From: Mycobacterium sp.
GTDB lineage: Bacteria; Actinomycetota; Actinomycetes; Mycobacteriales; Mycobacteriaceae
Direction: 5' to 3'
NCBI GenBank assembly: GCA_025965975.1
Contig: JAOPVX010000293.1
Span: 1 to 35,590 of the forward strand
Length of the DNA: 35,590 bases
The position numbers were made by a program, and so were the translations under genes. The notes below the pieces were generated by a model, which was given only the letters and a program-made list of their open reading frames with translations, did no database searches and had not been told where the DNA came from. Of the stretch, positions 14,503-24,138 are shown in pieces (within the stretch, counting starts at the first letter, position 1; every line of letters begins with the position of its first letter).

Positions 14503-17286
14503 CTATTCGTCGGACCGGCCCATGCGTCGGCCGAGTTCGGCCCGCGAGTGGATGTCGAGCTTGCGATAGATGCGGGTGAGATTGACCTCGACCGTTTTCG
14601 GGCTGATGAACAGTGCGGCCGCAACGTTGCGATTGGTCATTCCCGAGGCCGTGAGTTCGGCGACACGCTTTTCTGAGGGGGTGAGCACGACGGTTTGGCG
14701 CGGGCCGACGTTGGCGCGGTCCAGTTCGGCACGGGCGCGGTCAGCCCACAGCGGGGTATCCAGATCCTCGAAGGTGACAAGTGCCTCGCGCACGTTGGCC
14801 GCGCCGGCGTCCTTCCGGCGTAATCGACGCTGGAGCTGCCCCTGCAGCAATTGGGTGCGTGCTCGCTCGAAAGGCATTGGCAGCCGAGCGTGTTCATTCA
14901 TCGCCCGCTGCGCCGCCAGACTCGCCGCCTCGACGTCGCCGTTGGCGGCCAGCAGCATGGCGCGGCAGCGGGCACCGACGGCCAACATCCACGGCCGGTC
15001 CAGCCTGAGGCCGTTACGTTCGAGCCGGTCGATAAGCGGCTCGGCCTCGGCGAGGCGTCCCAGCTGGATCACGGCCTCAACCGCGTCGGGCACAAACGAG
15101 GCGCCGATGATTTCCGTGCCGTCCGGCGCCGCGTCAAGCCTGGACACCTGCGACTGCAGTGTGTCAAATGCCGCCCCGTAGTTGCCCAGCGATACGTCGA
15201 GGAAACCGAGAATCGTGACCGGCCACTCCGACAGGAGCTGCGAGCTGGTACGTTGGCCGGCCGCGAACGCCTCGGTGGCGTCGCTGCGGGCCTCGTCAGC
15301 TCGCCCGGCATAGGCGGCCAGCGCGGCCCGCGCCACCAGGCCCACACAGCGCGGCAGGTCGCCGCCCAGCTGCAGCGCCCGCTCCATCAGGTCCTCACCG
15401 ACCAGGGTGGCTTCGGCGAAATCACCCCGCCAGATCTCGAGCAGAACGGTGTGGAAATCGATGAAGATCAGGTCGGCCTCTTCGCCGCGCTCGATGGAGC
15501 GCCGCCGCGTCGCACGCATCTCCTCGTGGGCCTGCTCGAGCTGCCCGGTGCAGGCCAGCAGCAAGGCGCTGTGCACGCTGGGGCGGAAGACCGAAGGAAC
15601 GGCCGCTTCACGGTCCTCCAACTCGAGTGCACGTCGCAGACCGGGCGCATCGAAGCCGTCGCCGCGCAGGAAGCACACCATCACCCGCATGCTCAGCGCC
15701 TGACTCAACAGATGCGACTGCCCAAGCCGCGCGGCATCGCTCACGGCGTCCTCGACGCTGTTGACGGCGGCAGCGAGCAGACCCGCGTTGAAGCGGGCAA
15801 ACGACTGTGTGACCAACATTTGGACGCGCAACGCGAGATCATCTCCGGTCTCGCCGAGCCCGCGCTCGAGCAGGCCGGCGGCCTCGAGGAAGCTGTCGTC
15901 GGACAGACGCACGATGGCAAGTAGGCACAACGCCGCCGCTCGCAACGTGCCCGCCCCCAGGTCCTTGATGGTCTTCTCGAGCACGGCCCGGGCCCGCCCA
16001 GGGTCACCGGCGTCCATGTGATGGGTTGCTGACCGGATCCGGCGCTCCGGCGTGTCACCGCCAAGCCCGATTGCCAACTCGACGAGCTCGGCTGCGGCCG
16101 CGGGCGCTCCCCTGATGCGTGCCATCTCAGCGGCCTCGTCGAGGGTCTGCAAAGTCAGCGGGTCAGCGCTAGTGGCGGCCAAGGCCAAGTGCCTGGCGTG
16201 CAACTCGGGCTCCTCGACGATCCCGGCCAGGCGCCGATGCATTTCTCGGCGCCGTGCTGGGCTGGCGCCGGTGTAGACACCTCTGGCCAACAGCGGGTGA
16301 GTGAAACGCAGCCGGTTGCCCTCGATCCCGACGATCCCGTTCGCCTCGACCTCGGCGAGCGATCCAATCAACTCGTCAGCATCCATCTCTATCGCGCACG
16401 CAACAAGTGCCACCGTCGGAGCCGCCAGACATGCGCTGGCAAGTAGCGCATCGTTAACGCCGGTGTTGACGCTCCCGATTCTGGCCCGCACCAGCTCGGC
16501 AAGCGTGCCGGGCAACGACAACTCGGCGGGGTGCTCCGCCGGGCCGATCCCGCGCGCCAGCTCAATCGCGTAGAACGGGTTTCCCCCCGAGACTTCGTGG
16601 ATGCTCAGCAAGGTCGGCCGCGGGAACGTTCGCCCCAGCCGCTTGACAAGGACCGAGCGCAAACCACCAAGGCTCAACGGGTGCAGCTGGATCCGCCGGA
16701 TCGCATCGGGCTTGGGCAACTGCAGCCACGACGCGTCACCGTCGCTGCCCGGACCGGCGCGGATCGTGCCGAGCATCCCGACCCGAGCCGAAAGGCGTCG
16801 CGCGGCGAACGCGGCAACCCGCACACTTGAGGGATCAAGCCACTGCAGGTCGTCAATCGCAATCAGTACCGGCGCTTCCTCGGCCAGGCCCTCCACGATC
16901 GACAGGAAGCTCGCCGCTACCGCCTGCTGATTTGTAGCAACGCCATCGGCGTTGACCCGCAACAGGATCCGGTCCACCGCGAGTCGCTGCGGTTCGGGTA
17001 GGTCGGCCCAGATCGCGGCGTCGACCTCGCCCAGCAGGTCGGCCAGCGAGCCGTAAGCCAGCACCGACTCCGCCGCCGCTGGGCGCGCCGACAACACCTG
17101 AAACCCGCGCTCACGGGCCTGCGCCACCGCGGCCAACAACAGCGTGGTCTTGCCGATACCAGGCTCACCCTCCACCACCAGCCCCGATGGCTCACTAGAG
17201 GCTGAGGCCAGGAAGTCGGCGATGGCTCGACCCTCGACAGGACGGCTCACAACACCGGCCGGCGTGGCCGAAGAATCTTCAGCCAT
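14503..17286 (-). CDS. LuxR-family transcriptional regulator with AAA ATPase (LAL type)
   Basis: This is a 927-residue large ATP-binding LuxR regulator. The N-terminal AAA/NACHT-like domain shows Walker A GEPGIGKT at 40-47 and Walker B VLIAIDDLQWLD near 140. A long helical, TPR-like middle part (about 350-840) follows with many Ala-rich helix pairs. The C-terminal 60 residues are the LuxR helix-turn-helix: LTPSEKRVAELTASGMTNR, then AALFISPKTVEVNLTRIYRK. Such proteins activate transcription after binding a small ligand and ATP. Length and layout are complete. Targets are not evident. The gene just downstream (DUF4242-like) is likely in its transcript, and the divergently placed space upstream has no obvious palindrome. 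Confidence 0.95.
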   Translation of the reverse strand: MAEDSSATPAGVVSRPVEGRAIADFLASASSEPSGLVVEGEPGIGKTTLLLAAVAQARERGFQVLSARPAAAESVLAYGSLADLLGEVDAAIWADLPEPQRLAVDRILLRVNADGVATNQQAVAASFLSIVEGLAEEAPVLIAIDDLQWLDPSSVRVAAFAARRLSARVGMLGTIRAGPGSDGDASWLQLPKPDAIRRIQLHPLSLGGLRSVLVKRLGRTFPRPTLLSIHEVSGGNPFYAIELARGIGPAEHPAELSLPGTLAELVRARIGSVNTGVNDALLASACLAAPTVALVACAIEMDADELIGSLAEVEANGIVGIEGNRLRFTHPLLARGVYTGASPARRREMHRRLAGIVEEPELHARHLALAATSADPLTLQTLDEAAEMARIRGAPAAAAELVELAIGLGGDTPERRIRSATHHMDAGDPGRARAVLEKTIKDLGAGTLRAAALCLLAIVRLSDDSFLEAAGLLERGLGETGDDLALRVQMLVTQSFARFNAGLLAAAVNSVEDAVSDAARLGQSHLLSQALSMRVMVCFLRGDGFDAPGLRRALELEDREAAVPSVFRPSVHSALLLACTGQLEQAHEEMRATRRRSIERGEEADLIFIDFHTVLLEIWRGDFAEATLVGEDLMERALQLGGDLPRCVGLVARAALAAYAGRADEARSDATEAFAAGQRTSSQLLSEWPVTILGFLDVSLGNYGAAFDTLQSQVSRLDAAPDGTEIIGASFVPDAVEAVIQLGRLAEAEPLIDRLERNGLRLDRPWMLAVGARCRAMLLAANGDVEAASLAAQRAMNEHARLPMPFERARTQLLQGQLQRRLRRKDAGAANVREALVTFEDLDTPLWADRARAELDRANVGPRQTVVLTPSEKRVAELTASGMTNRNVAAALFISPKTVEVNLTRIYRKLDIHSRAELGRRMGRSDE

Positions 17287-17816
17287 CGAAGCCAGACTTC
17301 ACCTGCGGGCCAGGCAGTTTCAGCCTGGCGCGGTTCGATTTGGCGGCGCCTAGGAGTTTGGTTGGCCTGGATGCAACCGGACTGGTGGACGTGCAGCGAT
17401 GCAATCTTGGCAAGAGAAGGGACTTTCGAACACACGGGCTGCCAGTTACGCCGGCCGTCCTCGCCGACGCGGATCGTTCGAGTTGGACGTAGACAACCCT
17501 CACGACGATTCCGGCCACCGATTAGCGTATCGGCGGACGCTTCAGCTCGCAGCCAAACAAGCGTCCTGTTCAGATGCTTGTAAGGTGCTGTACGACTGCT
17601 GTGGTCAAAAGCGAAGCCGAGTGGTCGCAACGAAAACCGTGGCCGCCATCCAGCGCGACGGGAGGGTTGGCTCGGCGGCAGAACCTGGCACGGCCAGCAC
17701 GTATTGCGGCTGTCAATTTCGAACCGGACAACAGGCGGCGTCGTGGGACCGCTGCGCTGACGCGATAGTGTTCGCCGCACAGGCTGTTTGGTCACGGTGA
17801 GGCAATGGTCGCGTGA
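17287..17816. other. Intergenic region upstream of the LuxR-type regulator
   Basis: These 530 bases have visibly lower GC than the flanking genes. A plus-strand frame from 17399 to 17800 stays open, but its product is unusually Cys- and Arg-rich, resembles no family and lacks a ribosome site. I treat the region as non-coding, carrying the regulator's promoter. Confidence 0.4.
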
Positions 17817-19670
17817 TCAGCCCGGGATGATCGGTACTGTCACGGCGGACGGGTGCGCGGCATCATGCAGGATGGTTTGGGTTGCGGTCTGGATTGACGA
17901 GTCCTGTCCGAACGGTGCTCCGGTGTTGGGGTTCGGCGCGAACTGGGGATAGTCACTGCTCGAGATCTCCAGCCGGATGCGGTCGCCTGTTTGGAACTCG
18001 TAACTCGTTGGCCAGACCTGGATCTCATATTGGTACGGCCGGCCGGGCGTGGTCGGTGACGGGTCGGACAAAGAGTCCCGGAATGAGGTCCGCAGAATGC
18101 CGTTGTTGAGGTTGATCGCGGCGCCGTCAGGCTTGACCACCGTCAGCTTGGCCGTGAAATCCGTGTCGCTGGCGCTGGATTCGGCCCACAGTCGGACGGA
18201 TACCGGACCTGTCACCTCGGTGTCGTGATCGAGCGGTGAGCCGCTGTAGACCAGGACGTCGGAGCGCTGTTCGACGGGAATCTGGTCGTAGGGTCCCTGC
18301 GGGCCCGATCGCGCGCCGCAGCAGGAGTGACCGCCCAGGCTCGGCACCGGGAAGGCGGGGTTGTAGTTGTAAGTGTCCGGCGGTTCAGTGCCGGGCGCGG
18401 CGGACACGAGTTGTCCCTTGCGGTCTGCGATTCCGCCGGCGCCGGACAGATACAACGTTGTCCACTGGGTCTGCGGTAGTGGCCAACTGGACGCGTGCTT
18501 CCAGACGTCGGCGCCCATCACGAAGTAGTCCACCCGGGGCGGTCCGGCGACGGGGTTGTTCTCGCCTTTGAGGAAGTGATCGAACCAGTCCAGCATCAGG
18601 TCGTTGATGGGGCTATCGCCGACCGGGCCGATGTCGGAGAGTAACGGCGCCGGCTTCGATGCGGGTCTCCCCCAGTTGACGTGATCCCACGGGCCGATCA
18701 CCAGACGCTGGTTGTTGCGGGCCATGTCGGTCCCTCCATGGGCCACCATGCCGGCGAAGTTCTCGGTGCCGCCGGCGAGAAAGGCGTCATACCACCCCTC
18801 GACGTCGAGCACCGGCACCTTCACCGACCCGTAGCGTTCCCTGATGCTGAACTGACGCCAGAAGTCGTCGCGACTGGAGTGCCGGATCCAGTCGAAGTAC
18901 CAGGGCGCGACGGCAGGGTTCTGCGGTTGCAGCGGCGGAAGGTCCTTGAACGGCCTGAAGTTCAGCCACCGGGTCGGATCGGCAGCGGCGGCTTTCAATT
19001 GGGCAACGGTCGCCTGATCGTTGCGGTTCTGTGCGGCCGTCTGTGCGATGGAACCGATCGCCCACGGTTGCACGAACGCCAGTCGGAACTCGCCTCCCTC
19101 GTAGGTCCACCCGTCGTAGTAATCCGATGCAGTATTGGCGGGCACGATGGTCACCAGGTGCGGCGGGGCCGTCACTGCCGCCAGCCACTGAGTGGCGCCG
19201 ACGTAGGACGACCCGTACATGCCGACCTTGCCGTCGGAGCCGGCCAGCGCGGCGGCCCACTCGACCGAGTCGTAGCCGTCGTCCATGTCGTGGGTGAACT
19301 CCCTGAACGTGCCGCCGGATGCGCCCTGGCCGCGGACGTCCTGGACCACGACGAGATAGCACTGCGACGCGAACCAGTCCGGCGGCTGGTATCGCGACGC
19401 CGCCTGCGCGTCCGATTTTCCGTACTGGGTGCGCATCAAGATCACGGGTACCGCACCTTTGGTGTTGGGTCGGTACACGTCGGCACGCAACACGGTGCCG
19501 TCGCGCATTGTGGCAGGCACGTCAGCCTGTTTGGTCACTGTGCACTGCCCGCGTCCAGCACCTCTCGTGAATCCCCCTGGCCCGCTCGCGCGGTGGTCGC
19601 CAGCGCACCCGCTCATGGCCAGCGCGACGGCGGCCGCGATAGCACAAACACGAACGGCGATGGAACCCAC
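17817..19670 (-). CDS. CocE/NonD-family hydrolase, exported lipoprotein
   Basis: This 617-residue S15-type serine hydrolase acts on acyl esters or amides. The GTG at 19670 gives a signal with core VCAIAAAVALA and lipobox MSGC, Cys at 22, so it is anchored outside the membrane. The alpha/beta domain has VVQDVRGQGASGG, and GMYGSSYVG with the nucleophile Ser near 155. Later it has LDVEGWYDAFL with the likely Asp and IGPWDHVNWG with the likely His. The C-terminal jelly-roll domain ends in RLEISSSDYPQFAPNPNTG, the standard family ending. The frame is open back to 19889, but that part precedes the signal peptide and looks like a different, lost gene. Whether it is an esterase, a peptidase or a lipid hydrolase cannot be told. 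Confidence 0.92.
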   Translation of the reverse strand: MGSIAVRVCAIAAAVALAMSGCAGDHRASGPGGFTRGAGRGQCTVTKQADVPATMRDGTVLRADVYRPNTKGAVPVILMRTQYGKSDAQAASRYQPPDWFASQCYLVVVQDVRGQGASGGTFREFTHDMDDGYDSVEWAAALAGSDGKVGMYGSSYVGATQWLAAVTAPPHLVTIVPANTASDYYDGWTYEGGEFRLAFVQPWAIGSIAQTAAQNRNDQATVAQLKAAAADPTRWLNFRPFKDLPPLQPQNPAVAPWYFDWIRHSSRDDFWRQFSIRERYGSVKVPVLDVEGWYDAFLAGGTENFAGMVAHGGTDMARNNQRLVIGPWDHVNWGRPASKPAPLLSDIGPVGDSPINDLMLDWFDHFLKGENNPVAGPPRVDYFVMGADVWKHASSWPLPQTQWTTLYLSGAGGIADRKGQLVSAAPGTEPPDTYNYNPAFPVPSLGGHSCCGARSGPQGPYDQIPVEQRSDVLVYSGSPLDHDTEVTGPVSVRLWAESSASDTDFTAKLTVVKPDGAAINLNNGILRTSFRDSLSDPSPTTPGRPYQYEIQVWPTSYEFQTGDRIRLEISSSDYPQFAPNPNTGAPFGQDSSIQTATQTILHDAAHPSAVTVPIIPG

Positions 19671-19739
19671 GTCTTCACGGTAGTAGGTAGAGGCAATGGG
19701 CCCAGCCGCATCGGCGTCACCGGGTGGTGAGCGCTGTGT

Positions 19740-19859
19740 GACATCCGGCGGAGTGAGAATACGGCGGGCACAGGCTGCCGGATCCAGGTAAAGCCAACAC
19801 TCGACGATTCGTCCGTCCCGTATCCGGGGTCGACGCGATCGAAATCTCGGCTGGCCCAT
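19740..19859 (-). pseudogene. Possible SnoaL/NTF2-like C-terminal remnant
   Basis: In frame with, but upstream of, the lipoprotein hydrolase start, the sequence reads PRIRDGRIVECWLYLDPAAC. RDGRIVExWxYxDPAA is the usual last-strand signature of SnoaL-like polyketide-cyclase folds. Nothing upstream continues the domain and no start codon fits, so this is at best a gene stub. Confidence 0.3.
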
Positions 19860-20020
19860 TGGGTTCGGTACGTGTCCCATCAGCGGCATCGGTCACGATC
19901 ATCGTCGGCCTTGCCGTTCGCTCGCCGGCCGCAACAGATGAATCAACGAGATCGGCTTACTATCTGACGGCCAGTTACGGACGGCGGCCCTGCTCGTTAT
20001 CACGTTGCGCGCCAACGGAT

Positions 20021-20398
20021 TCAGTCACGCGGGTCAATGACATTGCGGAAGCTCGCCGCCGGACAGGCGGATGCGCCCGCGTCTCGGACCCGATCGGCCA
20101 GTGTGGCGTCCGATGTCACCACGGTGATCTGCTGAGGTCGATCGTCGGCCCTGACCAACCGCACGATCTCGTCGTCGGCCGAGTTGGCGCCCGCCGCGGG
20201 CGCGTGTCCTATGCCGATCACCGACGAGCGAATCGGCGGCGACGTCGGCTGCTCGAACACAACTGTCACGTCTTGCCGTTCCGCCGAGGCCCAACGCTCG
20301 AGCTGGTCCACCAGGCCGACCATCGCGCGCCGGCGGTTCTTCCACCAACCGTCCGGGCGAGTCCCGATCACGTTCATGCCGTCGACAATCCACCGCAC
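20021..20398 (-). CDS. NYN-domain protein (PIN-like RNase fold)
   Basis: The product has 125 residues. The start MRWIVDGMNVIGTRPDGWW is the NYN/YacP opening with the metal-binding Asp in VDGMNVIG. SADDEIVRLV in the middle and TVVTSDATLADRVRDAGA near the end supply the other acidic positions of this PIN-like nuclease fold. The likely role is an endo-RNase acting on structured RNA or tRNA. The GTG at 20398 was chosen because the domain begins exactly there; upstream in-frame residues have no domain. It is divergent from the prolyl-tRNA synthetase gene, which starts 212 bases away, so the two may share a control region. Whether the pairing is functional is unknown. Confidence 0.85.
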   Translation of the reverse strand: MRWIVDGMNVIGTRPDGWWKNRRRAMVGLVDQLERWASAERQDVTVVFEQPTSPPIRSSVIGIGHAPAAGANSADDEIVRLVRADDRPQQITVVTSDATLADRVRDAGASACPAASFRNVIDPRD

Positions 20399-20609
20399 AC
20401 AAAGACGATACGGGCTCGCGTGCAACAGAGCCCGACGAGTGGGACGACCTGGCAACGTGGTGGCTGGCGACTGGAGCGTTGTGAGCGCACTGCCACAAGC
20501 CATACCGGCCGACGTTGCGTGTGACAATCGGCAAGTGCCCGATTGGACGTACCACCCCGTCGACAACCGCTGCCGCGCGCCTCGCAGAGAAACGGACCAG
20601 GACTGAGGC

Positions 20610-22019
20610 ATGAAATCGGTGTTGACTCCTCAGCAAGAAGACTTTCCACGGTGGTACCAAGATGTCCTGACCAAGGCGAAGCTGGCCGAGAACGGTCCGG
20701 CGCGCGGAACCATGGTTATCCGGCCGAACGGCTACGCGATATGGGAGCGGATGCAAACGGAGCTCGACGGGCGGATCAAGGCCGCAGGAGCGCAGAACGC
20801 TTACTTCCCGCTGCTGATCCCGATGAGCTTCTTCGAGCGTGAAGCCGAGCATGTCGAGGGTTTCAGTCCCGAGCTCGCGGTCGTGACGCATGGCGGCGGC
20901 AAGGAGTTGACCGAGTCACTGGCCATCCGTCCGACAAGCGAAGCCGTCATCGGTGAATACATGGCCAAATGGGTCGATAGCTACCGCGATCTACCACTGC
21001 TCCTCAATCAGTGGGCCAATGTCGTGCGCTGGGAACTGCGGCCGCGAATCTTCCTGCGCACCACGGAGTTTCTGTGGCAGGAGGGCCACACCGCGCACGC
21101 TACGGAGTCCGACGCGCGGCAGTATGCCCGCGGCATCCTGCACGACGTATATCTGGATTTCATGCGCAGTGTCCTCGCCATGCCCGTGATCATTGGCAGT
21201 AAGACCGCTCGAGAACGGTTCGCCGGGGCGGAGAACACCATGACCTGCGAGGGCGTCATGCGTGACGGCAAAGCGCTGCAGATGGCCACGTCCCACGAGC
21301 TTGGCCAGAGGTTCAGCCGCGCCTTTAACATCAGCTACGCCAGCGCCGAGGGCGCGACGGAGCTCTGCTGGACCACCTCATGGGGCGCGTCGACACGGAT
21401 GCTGGGCGGGCTGATCATGTGCCACGGCGACGACGTCGGGCTCGTCCTGCCGCCGGCGCTGGCACCGGTGCAAGTAGTCGTCGTGGTGGTCAAGGACACC
21501 GATGGTGCCGTCACCCGCGCCGCCTCCAGGCTGGCTGCGGAGCTCACGGCCCGTGGCGTGCGGGTAAGGCTGGACGACAACGTCTCGCAGGCCTTCGGCT
21601 GGCGGGCCACCGACTGGGACTTGGTCGGCGTGCCGATCCGGGTGGAACTCGGCCCACGGGACCTAGCCGAGAACGCAACCCTGCTCTACCGGCGCGATAC
21701 CCGCGATAAGACCAAGGTGGGCATCGACAACGTCGCTGACGAGGTGCAGCGGCTGACAAGCCGTATCCAGAAGGACATGTTCGAAGCGGCGACGGCGCGC
21801 CGCGACGCCACCATCTCCGACTGCAGCACGCTCGACCAGGCGCGCGACGTAGCGCAGACGGGCGTCGCCCGCCTGCCATGGGAGTTCGTCGGCACCTCCG
21901 GCGAGCAGGACCTCGCCGCCGGTGGCCTCACGGTGAGGTGCCTGCAGCTTGGCGACGGATCGCTGCCTGAAACCGATCACGACGCGGGTGCGCTCGCCTA
22001 TGTCGCGCGAGCCTACTGA
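20610..22019 (+). CDS. proS: Prolyl-tRNA synthetase, archaeal/eukaryal type
   Basis: This 469-residue class II synthetase charges tRNA-Pro. Motif 2 is in FLRTTEFLWQEGHTAHAT, preceded by RPTSE, and motif 3 is around LGGLIMCHGDD. There is no editing insertion between motifs 2 and 3 and the length is below 500 residues. Both features mark the archaeal/eukaryal lineage; the usual bacterial enzyme is longer and has an editing domain. The anticodon-binding domain is at about 280-390. The C-terminal domain ends in Ala-Tyr, the terminal Tyr being characteristic of this lineage, but only two Cys remain where archaeal enzymes bind zinc. The ATG at 20610 has GAGG four bases upstream. Mycobacteria normally carry the bacterial-type proS, so this is likely a second copy. 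Confidence 0.93.
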   Translation: MKSVLTPQQEDFPRWYQDVLTKAKLAENGPARGTMVIRPNGYAIWERMQTELDGRIKAAGAQNAYFPLLIPMSFFEREAEHVEGFSPELAVVTHGGGKELTESLAIRPTSEAVIGEYMAKWVDSYRDLPLLLNQWANVVRWELRPRIFLRTTEFLWQEGHTAHATESDARQYARGILHDVYLDFMRSVLAMPVIIGSKTARERFAGAENTMTCEGVMRDGKALQMATSHELGQRFSRAFNISYASAEGATELCWTTSWGASTRMLGGLIMCHGDDVGLVLPPALAPVQVVVVVVKDTDGAVTRAASRLAAELTARGVRVRLDDNVSQAFGWRATDWDLVGVPIRVELGPRDLAENATLLYRRDTRDKTKVGIDNVADEVQRLTSRIQKDMFEAATARRDATISDCSTLDQARDVAQTGVARLPWEFVGTSGEQDLAAGGLTVRCLQLGDGSLPETDHDAGALAYVARAY

Positions 22020-22219
22020 GTTTGCTGTTTAGCCACCTGGCGGGCCGCAACGCCGCAGCCGCTCTCGAGCCAGGCCCGCCCATCCCCTCGTGTGTCGACG
22101 GCAAGGCTGTGATCGAATGTTGACGACTACAGACCATGGGTCCACGGCAGTCTCACACCTCCGCCCGACGTTGTGCGGGGACGTCCGGTGGTATTGGGGC
22201 CTTACCCAGGGAGCAGGCA

Positions 22220-23860
22220 TTGACGAAACCGGCTGACCAGGCCCATGCCACCGATGACTTCGACGACGCGGTTGACCAGCTGCGCGCCGACTATGACAGG
22301 ACGCCCTACCACTCGGTTTCTTTTCCGCAGTCGGCGCCGGGACAGCTGGCCGCGGTCGCCCATTTGTTCGGGTTGGAAACGCGCGAGGTATCCAGCGCGC
22401 GCGTGCTCGAAATCGGCTGTGCCACCGGGGGCAACGTGATCCCGTTTGCCGCTGCGCATCCCCGGGCACGTGTCGTTGGCCTCGATCTTTCGCAGGTTCA
22501 GGTCGACCTAGGACGCGCGCGTGTGCAGGCATTGGGCTTGACCAATGTGGAGTTCGTCGCGGGTGATATCGCGCGGATGGATCTCACGGCATTGGGGCAG
22601 TTCGATTTCATCATCGCCCACGGCGTGTACAGCTGGGTGCCGCCGGCGGTGCAGGAAGCGCTGTTGTCCGCGTTTCGAAGGCTGCTGGTTCCCGAAGGCG
22701 TGGCCTACATGAGCTTCAACGTGTATCCGGGCTGGAAGTCCAAGCAGGTCCTTCGCGATGCCATGCAGTTGGCCAGCGGCGCCAGCGCCACCCCTGACGA
22801 GAAGGTCCGCGAGGCGCGCGGCATGGTCGACTTCCTCGAGGAGGTGTCACCGGCCGACGGTGTGCTGGCGCGAGTCATGGCCGATTTCCGTGCCCACTCA
22901 GAAGGTTTCGGGGATTCGCACCTGTTGCACGACGAACTTGAGACGTTCAACGCACCGTGCTATTTCTACGAAATGGTCGGACGTGCCGGCGCGCACGGTC
23001 TCGCCTATCTCGCGGAAGCCCGCCCCGAGGCAATGTTCCCCGGCAACTTCGGCCCCAAGGTTGAAGAGTATCTACTCAAGAAATGCGGGGGCGTCCAGGT
23101 GCTGGTGGAGCAGTACATCGATTTCGTCGTCAACCGCATGTTCCGCGAATCACTGCTGGTGCATGCCGAACGAGCGCCGCAGATCCGCTACCACCCGGAC
23201 CGCAGCCGTTTCCGCCGCTTGCACATCGCCGGGTGGGCGCCACCTGCTGACGGGCAGACTCGTCTCGATAAGTCCCGCCAGGAGTACCAGCAATCCGACG
23301 GTGCGACGCTGTTCACAAACGATCCCGGCATCAAGGCGGCGCTGGATGCGCTCACTGCCCGTTGGCCGTGGACGCTGTCACGACAGGAGCTGGTGGACGC
23401 GGTGCACGCACGGCTAGTCTCCGAAGGTCTCACGCCCAGCGCCAGCGTCCCAGACCTCGTCGACAATCTGATGGGAGTTCTGATCCTGCAGGGCCAGGCG
23501 CGTTACCGGCTTGATCCGGTGTTGCCGGAACCGGCACCCGCACCGTTACAGCTGGAGGAGGCGGCCAGGCGCATTGTGGAGCTGACGGGCAGTGAAAGCC
23601 AGGCGTCAACCTTCAACCTCTGGCACGAGACGCATATGTTGTCGCCGGTGGACCGCCATCTACTACCCCTGCTGGACGGCACCCGTGATCGCAATGCACT
23701 CGTCGAGGCCCTCCTGGCCGTCGACCGTGAGGACCCGATTCCGATCGAGCGCGATGGCAAGCCGGTGTCTGGCGAGGCCGAGCGGCGCGACGCCGTAATT
23801 GATTACATCGACGCGTTGCCACAACTCCTGACAGAGATGAAGCTGCTGCGAGTCAGCTGA
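22220..23860 (+). CDS. SAM-dependent methyltransferase with C-terminal regulatory domain
   Basis: The product has 546 residues. The class I methyltransferase domain occupies about 20-200, with VLEIGCATGGN for SAM, VVGLDLSQVQV ending in the acidic residue that holds the ribose, and FDFIIAHGVYSWVP. The second part, from about 210 on, has DFLEEVSPADGVLARVM and LHDELETFNAPCYFYEMV, which match the MethyTransf_Reg domain that follows such enzymes. A third winged-helix-like segment runs from about 380 to the end. The TTG at 22220 is preferred because AGGGAG lies six bases upstream and the conserved part starts soon after. An ATG at 22136 is in frame but preceded by no such site. It follows the ProRS gene by 200 bases; the methyl acceptor is unknown. 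Confidence 0.88.
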   Translation: MTKPADQAHATDDFDDAVDQLRADYDRTPYHSVSFPQSAPGQLAAVAHLFGLETREVSSARVLEIGCATGGNVIPFAAAHPRARVVGLDLSQVQVDLGRARVQALGLTNVEFVAGDIARMDLTALGQFDFIIAHGVYSWVPPAVQEALLSAFRRLLVPEGVAYMSFNVYPGWKSKQVLRDAMQLASGASATPDEKVREARGMVDFLEEVSPADGVLARVMADFRAHSEGFGDSHLLHDELETFNAPCYFYEMVGRAGAHGLAYLAEARPEAMFPGNFGPKVEEYLLKKCGGVQVLVEQYIDFVVNRMFRESLLVHAERAPQIRYHPDRSRFRRLHIAGWAPPADGQTRLDKSRQEYQQSDGATLFTNDPGIKAALDALTARWPWTLSRQELVDAVHARLVSEGLTPSASVPDLVDNLMGVLILQGQARYRLDPVLPEPAPAPLQLEEAARRIVELTGSESQASTFNLWHETHMLSPVDRHLLPLLDGTRDRNALVEALLAVDREDPIPIERDGKPVSGEAERRDAVIDYIDALPQLLTEMKLLRVS

Positions 23861-24138
23861 TTCTCGTCGCAACGCACGTTGGTTGTCCCCAGTGCCGCAC
23901 CGGCGTCCATCAAGCACGACAAGTCGGAGATCAGTGTGGCTCCACTCCGTCAGCCAGCGCTTGCCCGCTTCGCGGTGCCGACGCGGGGGTTTGTTGTAGC
24001 GTCTCAGTTTTGACTGCAAATTCTCAGTCATGATGCCCGGGTCAGGCGTTGATGTGCGATGTGGGTGTCCGATCCGCGTGCGGGGGCCTTGGCTACAACG
24101 TGCCGGGACAGATCACTTGTGCGACCGGCGAATCTGAG

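Noticed and set aside
14851-15924. Plus-strand frame of 357 codons opposite the LuxR-type regulator
   Set aside because: It is a complement-strand shadow of the Ala-rich helical region and has no ribosome site or family.
22039-22083. Terminator after the prolyl-tRNA synthetase gene
   Set aside because: GGCGGGCC and GGCCCGCC can pair, but the enclosed loop is nearly 30 bases and no T-run follows.
23663-24031. Minus-strand frame starting MTENLQSKLRRYNKPP
   Set aside because: It overlaps the methyltransferase end on the other strand and matches no family I know; the first 40 residues look slightly protein-like but not enough to call.
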